64,000 nt of DNA from Vibrio panuliri (GCF_009938205.1 NZ_AP019654.1:1612001-1676000); one strand, 5' to 3'; positions 32,666 to 43,539 are shown, numbered from the stretch's first letter. Translations and numbers: made by a program. The notes: generated from the letters alone by a model not told the origin.

Positions 32666-34585
32666 ATGTTCCAAGGCACTCAAGCACCCCCCGCCCCCTC
32701 TGCGAATACTAAACCGTTAAGACTACTCGACCGTTTTAGTATCAAAACTAAGTTACTCACAATCAATGTCATTCTGTTGATAGGTGTCATCTGTTATGGG
32801 TTCTTCGAGCAGTACAGTCTAAATAACATGCACGAATTAGAGTTGGCGTCGGTAGAAAATGCGGAAGCTGAAATCGACCTACTTACATTAAGGCGTCATG
32901 AAAAAGACTTTATCGCTCGTCATGACATCAAATATCAGCAGCGTTTTGATCAAACGTTCACACAATTGACTGAACGATTACAACAACTTGACCAGCGCAT
33001 TACCACTCATGGCCTGCCGCTCGATGGTCGAATGAATACGATTAGTGAGACACTGGAACAATACGGTATCAAGTTCCAGCAGCTCGTTACTCAGATTGAG
33101 TTGATTGACTCGAAGACGAGTGGTAAGTCTCTCATCGACAAATTAACTTCATCTCGCGGCCAACTTCGTCAGAATGTGATTAATCTTGATAGTCTAGAAG
33201 CCAAAGTGGCGCTATCCGAGCTGATGGAAAAAGACTTCCATTATCTGGCCTACCCATCAGAGCAGACCGAACTAGAACTCTCTCAATCACTACAGACCTT
33301 CTACCAGCAGTTCGCTTATCTATCTAATCTACAGGAAGCGTTTGATCGCTACCAAACCGATCTGGTTAACTTGTTTAGCGCAAACGCCCAGCTTGGTTTA
33401 ACGCCTAATCAAGGCATCCGTGGGGATCTAAGACGCACTGTACACACCACTGAGCAAGAGATTTTGTCCTTACAAGGTGATATTGAATCCTCTATCTTGC
33501 TCGCTGCGGATAAAGTAAAAATTCAATTGCATATTTTTGGTGGATTACTAGCACTTATCTTATCGGGGTTATTAATGCTGATTGGCCGCAATATTTTGGG
33601 CCGAATCCAAAGTATAAAATCGATGATGCATGATATAGCCCAAGGCAACGGCGATCTCACCGTGCGTATGAACGCATCAGGGAACGATGAACTCGCACAA
33701 TTAGCGAACTCGTTTGACTCCTTTACCTGCAAGTTGCATCAATTAATCAAAGACGTCGCCTCAGCCAAAGAGGTACTAGACCAAAGCGCTTCTATGAGTA
33801 CTCAAGCGTCAAATAGAAGTATGAACAATGCCGAGCAACAAAAAATAGAGTCTGAGTCTGTTGCAACGGCAATCAACGAGTTGGTTCACACGAGCAACGA
33901 GATTACTTCAAATATTGAACAAGCCGCAGTGAGCGCCTCAAACATGAAAGACGCATCGCAACTCGCACGGGATATCACTCAACAAGCGAGCGCTAGCATG
34001 CAAACCCTTTCCGGTGACATTGCCAATTCTCAACAATTGATTGAGCAACTTGAAGATCAAAGTCGTCAAATCAACTCAGTTATTTCAACCATCCAAGGAA
34101 TCGCTGAACAAACTAACCTGTTAGCACTCAATGCCGCAATTGAAGCTGCACGTGCCGGAGAGCATGGTCGCGGCTTTGCGGTCGTTGCCGATGAAGTTCG
34201 AGATCTGTCGATGAAGACTGATAATTCAACCCGGCAGATTGAGTCAACAATCACCAATCTATCCAGTCAAATCCACTCCACTGTCGCCATCATGGCCGCG
34301 AGCCAAGAGCAAGCAGAAGCCACGATGCAAGATACTCACAAAGTGGTAGATGCTATCGATAGTGTTAATCAACAAATTGAAGAGCTGTTCAATATGAATA
34401 CGCAGATAGCGACTGCGTCTGAGGAGCAGTCTATGGTTTCAGGAGAGATTGACCGCAATATTACTCATATCGCTTCTCTTGCCAGCGATACGTTTACTGA
34501 AGTACAAGATTCGGTGAAATACAGTACTCAGGTACAAGAAGTGAATCAAAAACTCGGTTCTTTGGTTGCGATGTTTAGGTATTAG
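32666..34585 (+). CDS. Methyl-accepting chemotaxis protein
   Basis: 639 residues. A first membrane helix near 30-47 ([18 protein letters not shown]), a periplasmic helical domain of about 240 residues with [20 protein letters not shown], typical of helical-bundle sensor domains, a second helix near 290-310, HAMP, and the cytoplasmic signalling domain with the hairpin [20 protein letters not shown] near 490. The ligand is unknown. It stands alone with its own terminator. Confidence 0.93.
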   Translation: MFQGTQAPPAPSANTKPLRLLDRFSIKTKLLTINVILLIGVICYGFFEQYSLNNMHELELASVENAEAEIDLLTLRRHEKDFIARHDIKYQQRFDQTFTQLTERLQQLDQRITTHGLPLDGRMNTISETLEQYGIKFQQLVTQIELIDSKTSGKSLIDKLTSSRGQLRQNVINLDSLEAKVALSELMEKDFHYLAYPSEQTELELSQSLQTFYQQFAYLSNLQEAFDRYQTDLVNLFSANAQLGLTPNQGIRGDLRRTVHTTEQEILSLQGDIESSILLAADKVKIQLHIFGGLLALILSGLLMLIGRNILGRIQSIKSMMHDIAQGNGDLTVRMNASGNDELAQLANSFDSFTCKLHQLIKDVASAKEVLDQSASMSTQASNRSMNNAEQQKIESESVATAINELVHTSNEITSNIEQAAVSASNMKDASQLARDITQQASASMQTLSGDIANSQQLIEQLEDQSRQINSVISTIQGIAEQTNLLALNAAIEAARAGEHGRGFAVVADEVRDLSMKTDNSTRQIESTITNLSSQIHSTVAIMAASQEQAEATMQDTHKVVDAIDSVNQQIEELFNMNTQIATASEEQSMVSGEIDRNITHIASLASDTFTEVQDSVKYSTQVQEVNQKLGSLVAMFRY

Positions 34586-34607
34586 GGCTGCAAATTGCCG
34601 ACACAAA

Positions 34608-34633
34608 AAAGGGCTAGTCAAAACTAGCCCTTT
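34608..34633. terminator. Bidirectional terminator between the chemoreceptor and ybiT
   Basis: Stem AAAGGGCTAGT / ACTAGCCCTTT with a four-base loop between convergent genes. Confidence 0.85.
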
Positions 34634-34652
34634 GCGTATTTCGATTTAACGA

Positions 34653-36245
34653 TTAACCGTCAATACCGCGTGCTCTTAGGAACTCAGAGTAGGTACCGCG
34701 GAAGTCATGGATTTTGCCGTCGCGGATCTCAAGGATACGAGTCGCTAGAGAGTCAACAAATACGCGGTCGTGAGATACGAAGAACAGCGTACCTTTGTAT
34801 TGCTCAAGCGCCGTGTTCAGTGACTCGATCGATTCCATATCCATGTGGTTGGTAGGTTCATCCATAAGCAACATATTTGGTTTTTGCATCATTAGCTTAC
34901 CAAGCAGCATACGACCTTGCTCACCACCAGACAGTACTTTGACTGATTTCTTAATGTCGTCTTGACCAAACAGCATACGACCAAGGAAACTACGTAGCAC
35001 TTGCTCGTCGTCGCCTTCTTGACGCCATTGACCCATCCAATCCATCAGTTTCAAGTCTTCTTCAAAATCATGTGCGTGATCTTGCGCGTAGTAACCAATG
35101 TTGGAGTTTTCTGACCACTTGTATTCGCCTGTACGTGGCTCTAGTACACCCGCTAGAGTGTTAAGTAGTGTTGTCTTACCTACCCCGTTTTCACCGATGA
35201 TTGCGACACGCTCACCAACTTCAAAAATTGCATTGAAGTTAGCAAATAGGTCTTCTTCAAAACCTTGGCTTAGGTTTTCAACTTCTAATGCGTTACGGAA
35301 CAGCTCTTTCGACTGTTCGAAACGAATAAACGGGTTTTGACGGCTAGACGCTTTCACTTCGTCTAGTTGAATCTTATCAATCTGTTTTGCACGTGACGTT
35401 GCTTGTTTTGCTTTTGATGCGTTCGCCGAGAAACGCGCTACGAATGTTTGTAGTTCAGCAATTTGCGCTTTCTTCTTCGCGTTATCTGAAAGTAGACGTT
35501 CACGAGCTTGGCTTGCCGCTGTCATGTACTCATCGTAGTTGCCTGGGTACAGACGAAGTTCACCATAATCTAAGTCAGCCATGTGGGTACATACTGAGTT
35601 TAGGAAGTGACGGTCGTGCGAAATGATGATCATGGTACAGTTGCGCTGATTTAGCGTCTCTTCCAACCAACGGATCGTATCCATATCCAAGTTGTTGGTT
35701 GGTTCGTCAAGTAGCATGATGTGTGGGTCAGCGAATAGAACCTGTGCCAGTAGCACACGCAGTTTCCAACCCGGTGCCACTTCGCTCATTAAACCGAAGT
35801 GTTGCTCAAGAGGAATACCTACCGCTAGTAGTAGTTCACCCGCTTTTGACTCCGCCATGTAGCCGTCCATCTCAGCGAACTCAACTTCAAGATCGGCAAC
35901 CTTCATACCGTCTTCTTCGCTCATTTCCGCTAAAGAATAAATGCGGTCACGTTCTTGTTTTACTTCCCACAGCTCTTTGTAACCCATAATTACGGTATCG
36001 ATTACAGTGTACTGCTCGTAGGCAAACTGATCCTGGTTTAGCTTTGCAACACGTTCATTTGGATCGTAGCTAACATTACCGCCGCTTGGCTCTAGCTCCC
36101 CACTAAGGATTTTCATAAACGTTGATTTACCACAGCCGTTCGCGCCGATAAGACCGTAACGGTTACCTTCGCCGAATTTAACTGAGATATTTTCAAAGAG
36201 TGGCTTAGCGCCAAATTGTTGCGTAATATTAGCAGTAGAGATCAA
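34653..36245 (-). CDS. ybiT: ABC-F family ribosome-associated ATPase YbiT
   Basis: 530 residues, the same length as E. coli YbiT and similar throughout. Two ATP sites are visible: [10 protein letters not shown] near 34 with [13 protein letters not shown], and [10 protein letters not shown] near 350 with [10 protein letters not shown] and [14 protein letters not shown]. There are no membrane segments. ABC-F proteins act on the ribosome. The start is TTG at 36245: the product [12 protein letters not shown] aligns with the N-terminus of E. coli YbiT (MLVSSNVTMQFG), AAGG and AGG lie upstream, and no ATG precedes it in frame nearby. Confidence 0.93.
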   Translation of the reverse strand: MISTANITQQFGAKPLFENISVKFGEGNRYGLIGANGCGKSTFMKILSGELEPSGGNVSYDPNERVAKLNQDQFAYEQYTVIDTVIMGYKELWEVKQERDRIYSLAEMSEEDGMKVADLEVEFAEMDGYMAESKAGELLLAVGIPLEQHFGLMSEVAPGWKLRVLLAQVLFADPHIMLLDEPTNNLDMDTIRWLEETLNQRNCTMIIISHDRHFLNSVCTHMADLDYGELRLYPGNYDEYMTAASQARERLLSDNAKKKAQIAELQTFVARFSANASKAKQATSRAKQIDKIQLDEVKASSRQNPFIRFEQSKELFRNALEVENLSQGFEEDLFANFNAIFEVGERVAIIGENGVGKTTLLNTLAGVLEPRTGEYKWSENSNIGYYAQDHAHDFEEDLKLMDWMGQWRQEGDDEQVLRSFLGRMLFGQDDIKKSVKVLSGGEQGRMLLGKLMMQKPNMLLMDEPTNHMDMESIESLNTALEQYKGTLFFVSHDRVFVDSLATRILEIRDGKIHDFRGTYSEFLRARGIDG

Positions 36246-36591
36246 AACCTGTACCTTAGCTTAGTGGTTAAAGGGTAAAAACCGCGCAACGTTACTGATA
36301 AAGTGGCTCTACTGCAAGCGTTGTTTTCAATCCGCAGTGGATAATTTCCCAGTTAGGCAACCCGTAATCCTGTTACGGATTAGCAATCTAGCGACGAATC
36401 ATCATTGTGTCTGTCGCTCCAAAAGCTAAAACGTGGCGCGAATATGGTTAGTTTGAAAACGCTTTTGACATAATTCTGACATTAGGTCGTGCTCACACTC
36501 TAGAATCCGACCCCCATTCTCGGTTACGGACCTATTTCTTCCGTAAAAACAACTACAATAAACCCAAATAACAAAAATTTAAGAGTGTTCT
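36246..36591. promoter_or_regulatory. Divergent promoter region between ybiT and the membrane ATPase-like gene
   Basis: There is no gene in these 346 bp. A short inverted repeat CCGTAA-TCCTG-TTACGG lies at 36362-36378. I see no recognisable operator; the region presumably holds the two promoters. Confidence 0.5.
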
Positions 36592-38952
36592 ATGCGTCAT
36601 CTTTTGCGTGACTTCTACTTAGCTGTCTCGATTTTATTCTGCTTATTGCTCACAAGCCCGAGCTTTGCGAGTAATGAGTACGGTTTCCAAACTCAACCTC
36701 AGAGCTCACCTGAGGCAATAAAAATCGCAAAACAAGTTTCAGGGTTACCAGAACCCTTGTTTATGACCGCCGCAGATAAGCGCCAAGTGAATCTGTTGCT
36801 GGCTCGTGTATTGCGCATTCAGCGAGAGCAAATTGCTCAGTTTGCTTCCCACCTTGATGCTTACCGCAATACCAATAAAGATTCCGAGTGGAATCAGGTG
36901 CAAAGTTCTTATTTTACTCTGACCAGCCTTAATCAGAGTAAGCAAGTGTTGTTGGATCTTACCAACGCGCAAAACCGCGACCGGTTAACGGGCTTTGGTC
37001 CTTATGGTGTAACGCAGTTTAAGCAAGAATGGCGCTTGACCCAACTCAACGTCGAATACTTGCTCTATTTCCAACTTCGCAGCTTTAAAGCGCTGGTTGC
37101 AGATATTTTTATCTCACCAATTCCGGTTCTATGGGCGGCAAGTAAAGTCTTGTTTATCTACTTTGGTTTGGTTTGGTGGTTAGCCAACAGCAAACGCTTA
37201 ATTGACCTATTTCGTCAAAGTCAGTTGGAGAGTAAATCAAATCCGCCACTTTGGGTGCGACTTATTTGGTATATCAGCCGAGCCCATCGCGCGATTGCAT
37301 GGCTAATTGCGATTACCCTATCACTGCGTGTACTTTCACAAATTCCTAGCCTGCAACATCTGAGTTTGCTGGAAATCTTCACTTGGTGGGTGTTGGGTGG
37401 CTCAATTGCAATTAGCTTTATTCTTGAGTTTGCCTATCGCAATAGCCATACCTCTTCGCGTGAGGTGATAGCGCTGCGCTTATCGACCATTCGTCGTTAC
37501 GTTTGGAGCATTATTATTGCTGGCGTGATTATGCAAATCTCCATTCGCACGCTTGGTAAAGGAACAATCTACAGTTGGATTTATAGCGCGCTGTTTTTCT
37601 GGTTTGTCCTCGTGACAGTTTCAGTATTGCGTCTATGGCGTGAAAAAGTGTTTGAAGCGCTGGAACATCATTCAGAGCGCCCCGTTTGGGTTAACTGGGC
37701 AGTCAATCGTCAAAAGACATTTTTACTCAACATTCCCGCCACTGCGGTTGGTATTGTGTGGTTAACACTCGATAGTGCTAAACATCGTCTAATGAGCGTG
37801 CTTTCTCGCTCAACGCTGTTTAGTCAAGCGTTAGCTTATCTGTTCCGTATCGAAGTAGCCAAGCAATCGGACATCAATAAAGGTCAGCATAATCTTGTTC
37901 GCATCAAGGGGGAGCAGGTTTTTGATTACGTGTTACCGGGCAACATCGATAGTACACTGATCGACTATGCTTCAGATGAAGCAAAGCAGTTGTCTCGTTA
38001 TCTAATGTCGGACAATCCCGCAATATGCGTGGTCTCTGGTGAGCGCGGTATTGGTGCGACTACCCTGCTAAACAGCCTATTGAACAAGGTTTCCAACGCC
38101 GAGCCTATTTACCTCAACTGCCCATACGCCGGGTATAGCGAACTATTGTCGCTGCTTGCGCTTAGTCTCGGTTTAGATGAAGACGCAAGTGAGATTCAGA
38201 TCCTCGCTCATCTGCGTAAAAGTGATACGGCATATTTGATTGCCATCGACAACGCCCATCGCCTCGTCAAACCTATGGTGGGTGGCTTAAATGATTTAAT
38301 GCGCATTACTAACCTACTACGTCGCTCAAAGAAAAATCATCGTATCGTTTTCTCGATCGTGAAATCCAGTTGGCGATTTGTTGATCGCGCACGGGGTGAA
38401 CGACTACTGTTTGATTTGGTGTGCTTCCTGCCGCGCTGGAGTGAAAAGCAGATTGCGCAACTTCTTGATAGTCGCATCAACCAAGAGCTCGACAAGCCAC
38501 TCTCTTTTGAAGGCTTGGTCGTTCCCAAACAATGGGACCAAGATGAGATGAGTGAAGAGGAGCGCGCTAAACAGGGCTTCTACCGTATCTTATGGCATTA
38601 TTCAGATGGGAACCCGACCGTGGCGTTGCGTTTCTTCCGTCTATCGATTCATCGTAACAAAGAGACGGAACAAGCAGTCGTGCGTTTGTTTCATGTTCCT
38701 GAATCGCAAGAGCTTGAGAATATGCCAAAACCGATGCTGGCAGTACTACGCTCTATTATTCAGTTGGAAATCGCCTCCCCTGAAATTCTCACTGATTGTA
38801 CCCAACTAAGCCTTGCTGAAATTACGGGGATATTGCGCTATTTCCAAAGCCGCGGCTACATCGAATGGAGCGAAGATCAAGCGCGTATTTCTGACCACTG
38901 GTTCCGCCACATTACTAACGTTCTCGACCGTCAACATCTATTGGTGAAGTAG
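36592..38952 (+). CDS. Membrane protein with a degenerate P-loop NTPase domain
   Basis: 786 residues. A signal-like start (to about SFA-SNE) is followed by a periplasmic helical part (30-170), about six membrane helices (170-410) and a cytoplasmic AAA/ORC-like domain (about 440-700) with a helical, winged-helix-like end. The Walker A equivalent at 483-490 reads GERGIGAT: the essential Lys is Ala489. The Walker B equivalent near 549-553 is LIAID followed by N. It may bind nucleotide poorly or not hydrolyse it. It is followed one base later by an MscS-type channel gene, so the two probably work together. I know no named family. Confidence 0.75.
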   Translation: MRHLLRDFYLAVSILFCLLLTSPSFASNEYGFQTQPQSSPEAIKIAKQVSGLPEPLFMTAADKRQVNLLLARVLRIQREQIAQFASHLDAYRNTNKDSEWNQVQSSYFTLTSLNQSKQVLLDLTNAQNRDRLTGFGPYGVTQFKQEWRLTQLNVEYLLYFQLRSFKALVADIFISPIPVLWAASKVLFIYFGLVWWLANSKRLIDLFRQSQLESKSNPPLWVRLIWYISRAHRAIAWLIAITLSLRVLSQIPSLQHLSLLEIFTWWVLGGSIAISFILEFAYRNSHTSSREVIALRLSTIRRYVWSIIIAGVIMQISIRTLGKGTIYSWIYSALFFWFVLVTVSVLRLWREKVFEALEHHSERPVWVNWAVNRQKTFLLNIPATAVGIVWLTLDSAKHRLMSVLSRSTLFSQALAYLFRIEVAKQSDINKGQHNLVRIKGEQVFDYVLPGNIDSTLIDYASDEAKQLSRYLMSDNPAICVVSGERGIGATTLLNSLLNKVSNAEPIYLNCPYAGYSELLSLLALSLGLDEDASEIQILAHLRKSDTAYLIAIDNAHRLVKPMVGGLNDLMRITNLLRRSKKNHRIVFSIVKSSWRFVDRARGERLLFDLVCFLPRWSEKQIAQLLDSRINQELDKPLSFEGLVVPKQWDQDEMSEEERAKQGFYRILWHYSDGNPTVALRFFRLSIHRNKETEQAVVRLFHVPESQELENMPKPMLAVLRSIIQLEIASPEILTDCTQLSLAEITGILRYFQSRGYIEWSEDQARISDHWFRHITNVLDRQHLLVK

Positions 38953-38953
38953 T

Positions 38954-39832
38954 ATGAAAAGAATAATAACTCTACTGGTATTGGCTCTATTTTCTCTGCC
39001 ACTGTTCGCAAGCGAAGAAATTGCCAATGTTGAGAACATCTCCAAAATTGCCAGCTTAATTCGCTGGAGTGGCGTGTTCTTCTCAATGTTTGTAATTGCA
39101 GGGACTTGGCTGCTACTCAAGTTTATTAACTCGATGGTGGAAAGTTTCGGTAGTCAGTTTGTACAGTACCGTATGCTGCTACAAAAACTGCAATCATTTA
39201 TGCAGTTCTTTATCTATATGACCACTGGTGTGGTGGTATTTATGATGAGCTTTCGCATCAACGACCAAATTCTTGCCTTAATTGGTGGTACGCTCGCAGT
39301 GTCCGTCGGTTTTGCGCTGAAAGATTTGGCGGCCTCTTTTATCGCGGGGATCACCGTTATGGTCGATCGACCATTTCAGGTTGGTGACCGCGTCACCTTT
39401 GAAGGGAATTACGGTGATATTGTTACGATTGGTCTCCGTTCGGTTCGCATGCGCACATTAAACGATGACATTATTACTATCCCCAACAACAAGTTCTTAA
39501 ATGAAGTCGTGGTCAGTGGCAACTATGGTGCGCTAGATATGCAAGTCGTGATCCCTTTCTATGTCAGCATGGACGAGGATATCACCCTAGCTAGAGACCT
39601 AATTCAAGAAGCCGCCTCTTCAAGTCGCTATATCCATTTACCAAAGCCAGTTACGGTCCTTGTAAAGCAGACTATGGCGGACAACTACTTGGCGATACAG
39701 TTGACCTGTAAAGCCTATGTGGTCGACACCGCTTATGAGAAGTTGTTTGAAACCGACATTACATTGCGAGTTATGAAAGAGTTTCGTAAACACGGAATTA
39801 AGCCGCCTAAAATTGCGGTAAATGCTGGTTAA
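38954..39832 (+). CDS. MscS-family mechanosensitive channel
   Basis: 292 residues with a signal-like N-terminus, two or three membrane helices, and the MscS pore helix and beta domain: ALIGGTLAVSVGFALKDLAA, then GITVMVDRPFQVGDRV and TIPNNKFLNEVV. The C-terminal alpha/beta part is present. It lies one base after the P-loop membrane protein gene, which suggests co-translation and a shared complex. It should open on membrane tension, perhaps under control of its partner. Confidence 0.92.
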   Translation: MKRIITLLVLALFSLPLFASEEIANVENISKIASLIRWSGVFFSMFVIAGTWLLLKFINSMVESFGSQFVQYRMLLQKLQSFMQFFIYMTTGVVVFMMSFRINDQILALIGGTLAVSVGFALKDLAASFIAGITVMVDRPFQVGDRVTFEGNYGDIVTIGLRSVRMRTLNDDIITIPNNKFLNEVVVSGNYGALDMQVVIPFYVSMDEDITLARDLIQEAASSSRYIHLPKPVTVLVKQTMADNYLAIQLTCKAYVVDTAYEKLFETDITLRVMKEFRKHGIKPPKIAVNAG

Positions 39833-39837
39833 ACTGC

Positions 39838-39868
39838 AAAAAAAACGCCTTCAATGAAGGCGTTTTTT
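39838..39868. terminator. Bidirectional terminator after the MscS gene
   Basis: Stem AAAAAACGCCTTC / GAAGGCGTTTTTT with a three-base loop between convergent genes. Confidence 0.9.
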
Positions 39869-39888
39869 GTTGAGCAGAACAGTTGTCG

Positions 39889-41934
39889 CTAACCTTTGGT
39901 TGAAACTAAAAGATCAATTTCGGCTTTTTTGGGCAATCGAATCGTAAAGCAACTGCCTTTGCCCCACTCTGATTCCACCGTCAGTTCCCCACCGGTTTGG
40001 CTCAATATACTTTGCGAGACTGATAAGCCTAATCCGGTGCCATCACGTTTGGTGGTATAGAATGGCGAGAAGATTCGTTTAATATTCTCAGGCTTAATTC
40101 CCGACCCTTCGTCCTGAATATGGATCAGCGCTCCTTTCTCCTCTCCATTCTCTACCCAATCTTCACTGCGAATAGTGAGCTTACCTTTGCCTTGCATCGC
40201 ATGAATGCCATTCATCTGCAGATTGACTAGGATTTGCAGCAGTTGGTGACGGTTGATTTCAACAGAACTGTGGGCTTTGAGATCCGTAATAAATTCAACA
40301 TCGCGTTTCTTGCTCCCCGTTTTAACCAGCGTCACACTCTCTTCAACGATGGGGTTGACGTGTTGCCATGTAATCTCATCTTGAACACCACCTTGGCGGC
40401 TGTACTGCAACAAACTTCGAGTAATATTACGAATACGGTCAATTTGAGTATGAATCGCATCTAACTCTTCTTGAACACGTTGGGCATCATCGCCTAACTC
40501 AAACTGAATCAGTTCTACATTACCAAGTATCACTGCGCTTGGGTTGTTGATCTCATGGGCAATGCCCGCGGTTAACTCACCCAAAGCTGCCAACTTTTCA
40601 TGAACTACCAACTTGTCGCGTGTTTGGTTAAGTAGTTGAATATGCAACTCTAACTCAGCGGTTTTCTCCTCCAAGCTCGCGGTGCGTTGTTGAACTTTAC
40701 CTTCCAGTTCAATCGCGGCGTACTTCAGTTCGTTTTTGCGCTGCCGAAGGAGATCAAGCATATTGTCAAACTGCTTCGCTAACTGCGCCAGTTCGTGCTC
40801 ATCATCTAGCCCTAGTGGTCCAATTCTGGTTTCTTTCCCCAGTTGAATCATCTTGACGACACGGTGGATATGTTCGATCGGATTAAACAGATCGCGCGAT
40901 CCTCGATATACCATTACGCCCGATATGATCAAAAGGATAATGGTGGTGATGCTGATTTCAACGATGTTGGTGACATAGGCTTTGAGAAACGGCCACATTA
41001 AGTAACCGGTATAGAGCATACCAATCACATCATCGTTCTTATCTCGTATAGGCTGATAGGCGCTGATATACCAAGCATCATAAACGAATGCACGGTCAAC
41101 CCACTGCTGCCCTTCGATTAACACTGACTGACGAACTTCGTCAGAAACCTGAGTACCAATTGCTCGGCCAACGTGCTCTTTACTATCTAGCGGAACATTC
41201 GTACTAACACGTAAGCCGTCCATAAATAGCGTCAAGGTTCCCAAAGGTCGCAGGTAGTCTTGTTCACTCGGGTAAATAAGATCGCGAATTTGATCGACCA
41301 ACACAGTACTGTTGTTTAATAGCAAACCACCATCCATGTAGCCAACCAGTTCATTTTGGTTGTTATGGACAGGGATAACAGTGCGGCTGACCAAACCTCG
41401 CGTCTCAATGCTGTGAGTATCAAGAATCGGCACTTGTGCGCGCATTGCAAGGTCTTTGTCGAGTGCTGCGAGCTCTTGATGCGTTAGCAGATCAAAGAAA
41501 GATTCTTGTTGCGTCAGCTTTGGATAATCAAACTCAGCTTCTGCCTCGGTTACTCGATGCAGACAGAGAAAATCTAAGTTATAGCGCTGTCTTTGCTCCG
41601 CCACCCAATGTTTGAGCGCCTCGCTATCCATACCACTCTCAAGCCTAACGCGAAAATCGTAAGATTCGGTAAACGCTTCAACGTGATTGGCTTGTTTCTG
41701 CTGAATCAACTCAATACTGTTGTTGGCTACTTCCAGTCGTTCGGAGACATCGATTAAGGTACTTTGCCATGTGTAGTGAATTGACCAATAGATGGTAATA
41801 CCAATCAGTGCCAACAATGTGAGAAATATCGGCGCTGATGTGAGTATCATTAGACGATATCTCACCATAGTGCGAAAGCGATAGCGCCATTTAGCTAGAA
41901 AACTCTGATGATCTTTGTTGCCATTATTCGGCAT
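39889..41934 (-). CDS. Sensor histidine kinase with periplasmic Cache domains
   Basis: Read from ATG 41934 ([10 protein letters not shown]) it has 681 residues; an alternative ATG at 41952 adds six. A first membrane helix near 30-50 is followed by a periplasmic domain of about 270 residues with Cache-like segments (LVGYMDGGLLLNN and IGMLYTGYLMWPFL), a second helix, HAMP, a coiled coil, the H-box ALGELTAGIAHEINNPSAVI, and ATPase boxes (DEGSGI, TGLGLSVSQSI). It overlaps the response regulator gene by 11 bases and pairs with it. The signal is unknown; location points to formate, tungstate or a related cue. Confidence 0.93.
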   Translation of the reverse strand: MPNNGNKDHQSFLAKWRYRFRTMVRYRLMILTSAPIFLTLLALIGITIYWSIHYTWQSTLIDVSERLEVANNSIELIQQKQANHVEAFTESYDFRVRLESGMDSEALKHWVAEQRQRYNLDFLCLHRVTEAEAEFDYPKLTQQESFFDLLTHQELAALDKDLAMRAQVPILDTHSIETRGLVSRTVIPVHNNQNELVGYMDGGLLLNNSTVLVDQIRDLIYPSEQDYLRPLGTLTLFMDGLRVSTNVPLDSKEHVGRAIGTQVSDEVRQSVLIEGQQWVDRAFVYDAWYISAYQPIRDKNDDVIGMLYTGYLMWPFLKAYVTNIVEISITTIILLIISGVMVYRGSRDLFNPIEHIHRVVKMIQLGKETRIGPLGLDDEHELAQLAKQFDNMLDLLRQRKNELKYAAIELEGKVQQRTASLEEKTAELELHIQLLNQTRDKLVVHEKLAALGELTAGIAHEINNPSAVILGNVELIQFELGDDAQRVQEELDAIHTQIDRIRNITRSLLQYSRQGGVQDEITWQHVNPIVEESVTLVKTGSKKRDVEFITDLKAHSSVEINRHQLLQILVNLQMNGIHAMQGKGKLTIRSEDWVENGEEKGALIHIQDEGSGIKPENIKRIFSPFYTTKRDGTGLGLSVSQSILSQTGGELTVESEWGKGSCFTIRLPKKAEIDLLVSTKG

Positions 41935-43375
41935 AATCGGAATCCTCTGCATCCCACTCTTTATATTTTCGCTCTAGCGTCTTGCGCGCAACGCCCAGAT
42001 CACGTGCGGCTGCCGACTTGTTGCCATCATGAAAATCAACCAACTGCTGAATATGAGATTTTTCCACTTCCTTCAGTGTCCACGAATTTGGATAACCCTT
42101 GCCTGATGCTTGCACAGGTTGAGCGACATCAATCAGTTGTGAGCCAGTAGTCACCGTCATTGATATATGTTGCTGAGGCTGGTTAATATTGAGCTCTCTC
42201 CAGTAGTGAGCTGGAGGTTTGCCTAACAAAATGCAGCGTTCAATCAAGTTCTTTAGCTCTCGAATATTACCCGGCCAATCATAATTATGGAGCGCTTCAA
42301 TATCCTCATGTGCCCAGTTTGGGTCTTGAACGCCCAACTCAGCAGAGAGCATTTTGGTAAAAAACGGCACCAACTCTGTCAGATCTTTTTTGCGCTCTCG
42401 TAACGGCGCTACATCAATTTTCAGAACATTAAGTCGATAGAATAGATCTTCACGGAAGTTACCTTTACTCACCTCCTCTTGTAGATTACGGTTGGTTGCC
42501 GCTACAACACGTACATCAACCGCAATCTCTTTTTCACTACCTACGGGGCGAATAGCGCGTTGCTCTAATACTCGTAACAGTGCCGATTGCATGCTCAATG
42601 GCATTTCACCGATTTCATCTAAGAACAAAGTCCCACTGTTTGCGACTCGAAACAGACCCTCACGGCCTTTTTTCGCTCCGGTAAACGCGCCAGAGGTATG
42701 ACCAAAGAGTTCGCTTTCTAATAACTCTGGTGCGATAGCCCCACAGTTAACGGGAATAAATGGACCATTGCGCCCGCTCGCTTCATGGACACCTCTAGCG
42801 ACGAGTTCTTTACCAGTACCTGACTCGCCCTCGATCAACACCGATGCTCTTGAAGGAGCAAACTGCGTAATCAGTTGACGCAACTGTTTGGTTTTCTCTG
42901 AACTTCCGGCAATTTCGGTAATAATATGGCGCTTTACATCGCGTCGAAGTGCAAACTGCAAGCGCTCATTCAACCGCTTGTCCATGCAATGTTGCACGGA
43001 TTGCAGCATTTGGCTGAGATTAAAAGGCTTAAGAATAAAGTCGGTTGCGCCTAGTTTTAGCGCAGAAATTGCCGTTTCAAGATCCGCATAGCCCGTCATA
43101 AAAATTACGTCGGCTTTGCGCTCTTCATCATTAAACGCTTCTTCCCATTCAATACCTGAGCGCCCGGGCAAGTTAATGTCTAAAATTATAAGATCATAGT
43201 GATTGGCGAGACGTAAGGTTTCGGCTTGCTCAATGCTGCCAGCGGTATCCACTTTCGAGAACCATTTACTGAGCGCTTTTTGCAAAATGGCTTGCATGCC
43301 GTCTTCGTCATCAACAACGAGAACAGAGAATGCTTGGTACTGAAGTGATTTAGTTGCGTCTAATGATGCAGACAT
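41924..43375 (-). CDS. Sigma-54-dependent response regulator
   Basis: 483 residues. Receiver domain with phospho-acceptor Asp66 ([13 protein letters not shown]), then an AAA+ domain with Walker A GESGTGKE, the sigma-54 contact loop [14 protein letters not shown] and the arginine-finger region, and a Fis-type helix-turn-helix ([19 protein letters not shown]) at the end. It must act at sigma-54 promoters. The divergent tup operon has one, and so does fdh. I infer that it activates both from the TGAGACA-N3-TGTCTCA palindromes. Confidence 0.95.
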   Translation of the reverse strand: MSASLDATKSLQYQAFSVLVVDDEDGMQAILQKALSKWFSKVDTAGSIEQAETLRLANHYDLIILDINLPGRSGIEWEEAFNDEERKADVIFMTGYADLETAISALKLGATDFILKPFNLSQMLQSVQHCMDKRLNERLQFALRRDVKRHIITEIAGSSEKTKQLRQLITQFAPSRASVLIEGESGTGKELVARGVHEASGRNGPFIPVNCGAIAPELLESELFGHTSGAFTGAKKGREGLFRVANSGTLFLDEIGEMPLSMQSALLRVLEQRAIRPVGSEKEIAVDVRVVAATNRNLQEEVSKGNFREDLFYRLNVLKIDVAPLRERKKDLTELVPFFTKMLSAELGVQDPNWAHEDIEALHNYDWPGNIRELKNLIERCILLGKPPAHYWRELNINQPQQHISMTVTTGSQLIDVAQPVQASGKGYPNSWTLKEVEKSHIQQLVDFHDGNKSAAARDLGVARKTLERKYKEWDAEDSDYAE

Positions 43376-43447
43376 AATTTATCTCAATAGATTTTCAATT
43401 ATTGGGTCAGAGTGTACCAAGGTTTTGTCAGTTGGATCGAGCAATAG

Positions 43448-43464
43448 TGAGACATTTTGTCTCA
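43448..43464. promoter_or_regulatory. Perfect palindrome, probable activator site between RR and tup
   Basis: TGAGACATTTTGTCTCA is a perfect inverted repeat (7-bp arms, three-base centre). It lies about 79 bp upstream of the -12 element of the tup promoter, the usual range for a sigma-54 activator site. The fdh region carries TGCGACAAATTGTCTCA. Two more half-like TTTTGTC motifs flank it (about 43423 and 43473). Confidence 0.7.
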
Positions 43465-43521
43465 AAGACCCTTTTTGTCCACAATTTCGCATAGAATAGC
43501 TTGAAATTTAAGCAAAAAAGT

Positions 43522-43537
43522 TGGCATTTAGATTGCT
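43522..43537 (+). promoter_or_regulatory. Predicted sigma-54 promoter of the tup operon
   Basis: TTGGCATTTAGATTGCTAAT. GG (43523-43524) and GC (43535-43536) are 10 bases apart, with TGGCA and TTGCT near consensus. Transcription should start near 43548, about 80 bases before the preferred tupA ATG. Confidence 0.8.
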
Positions 43538-43539
43538 AA

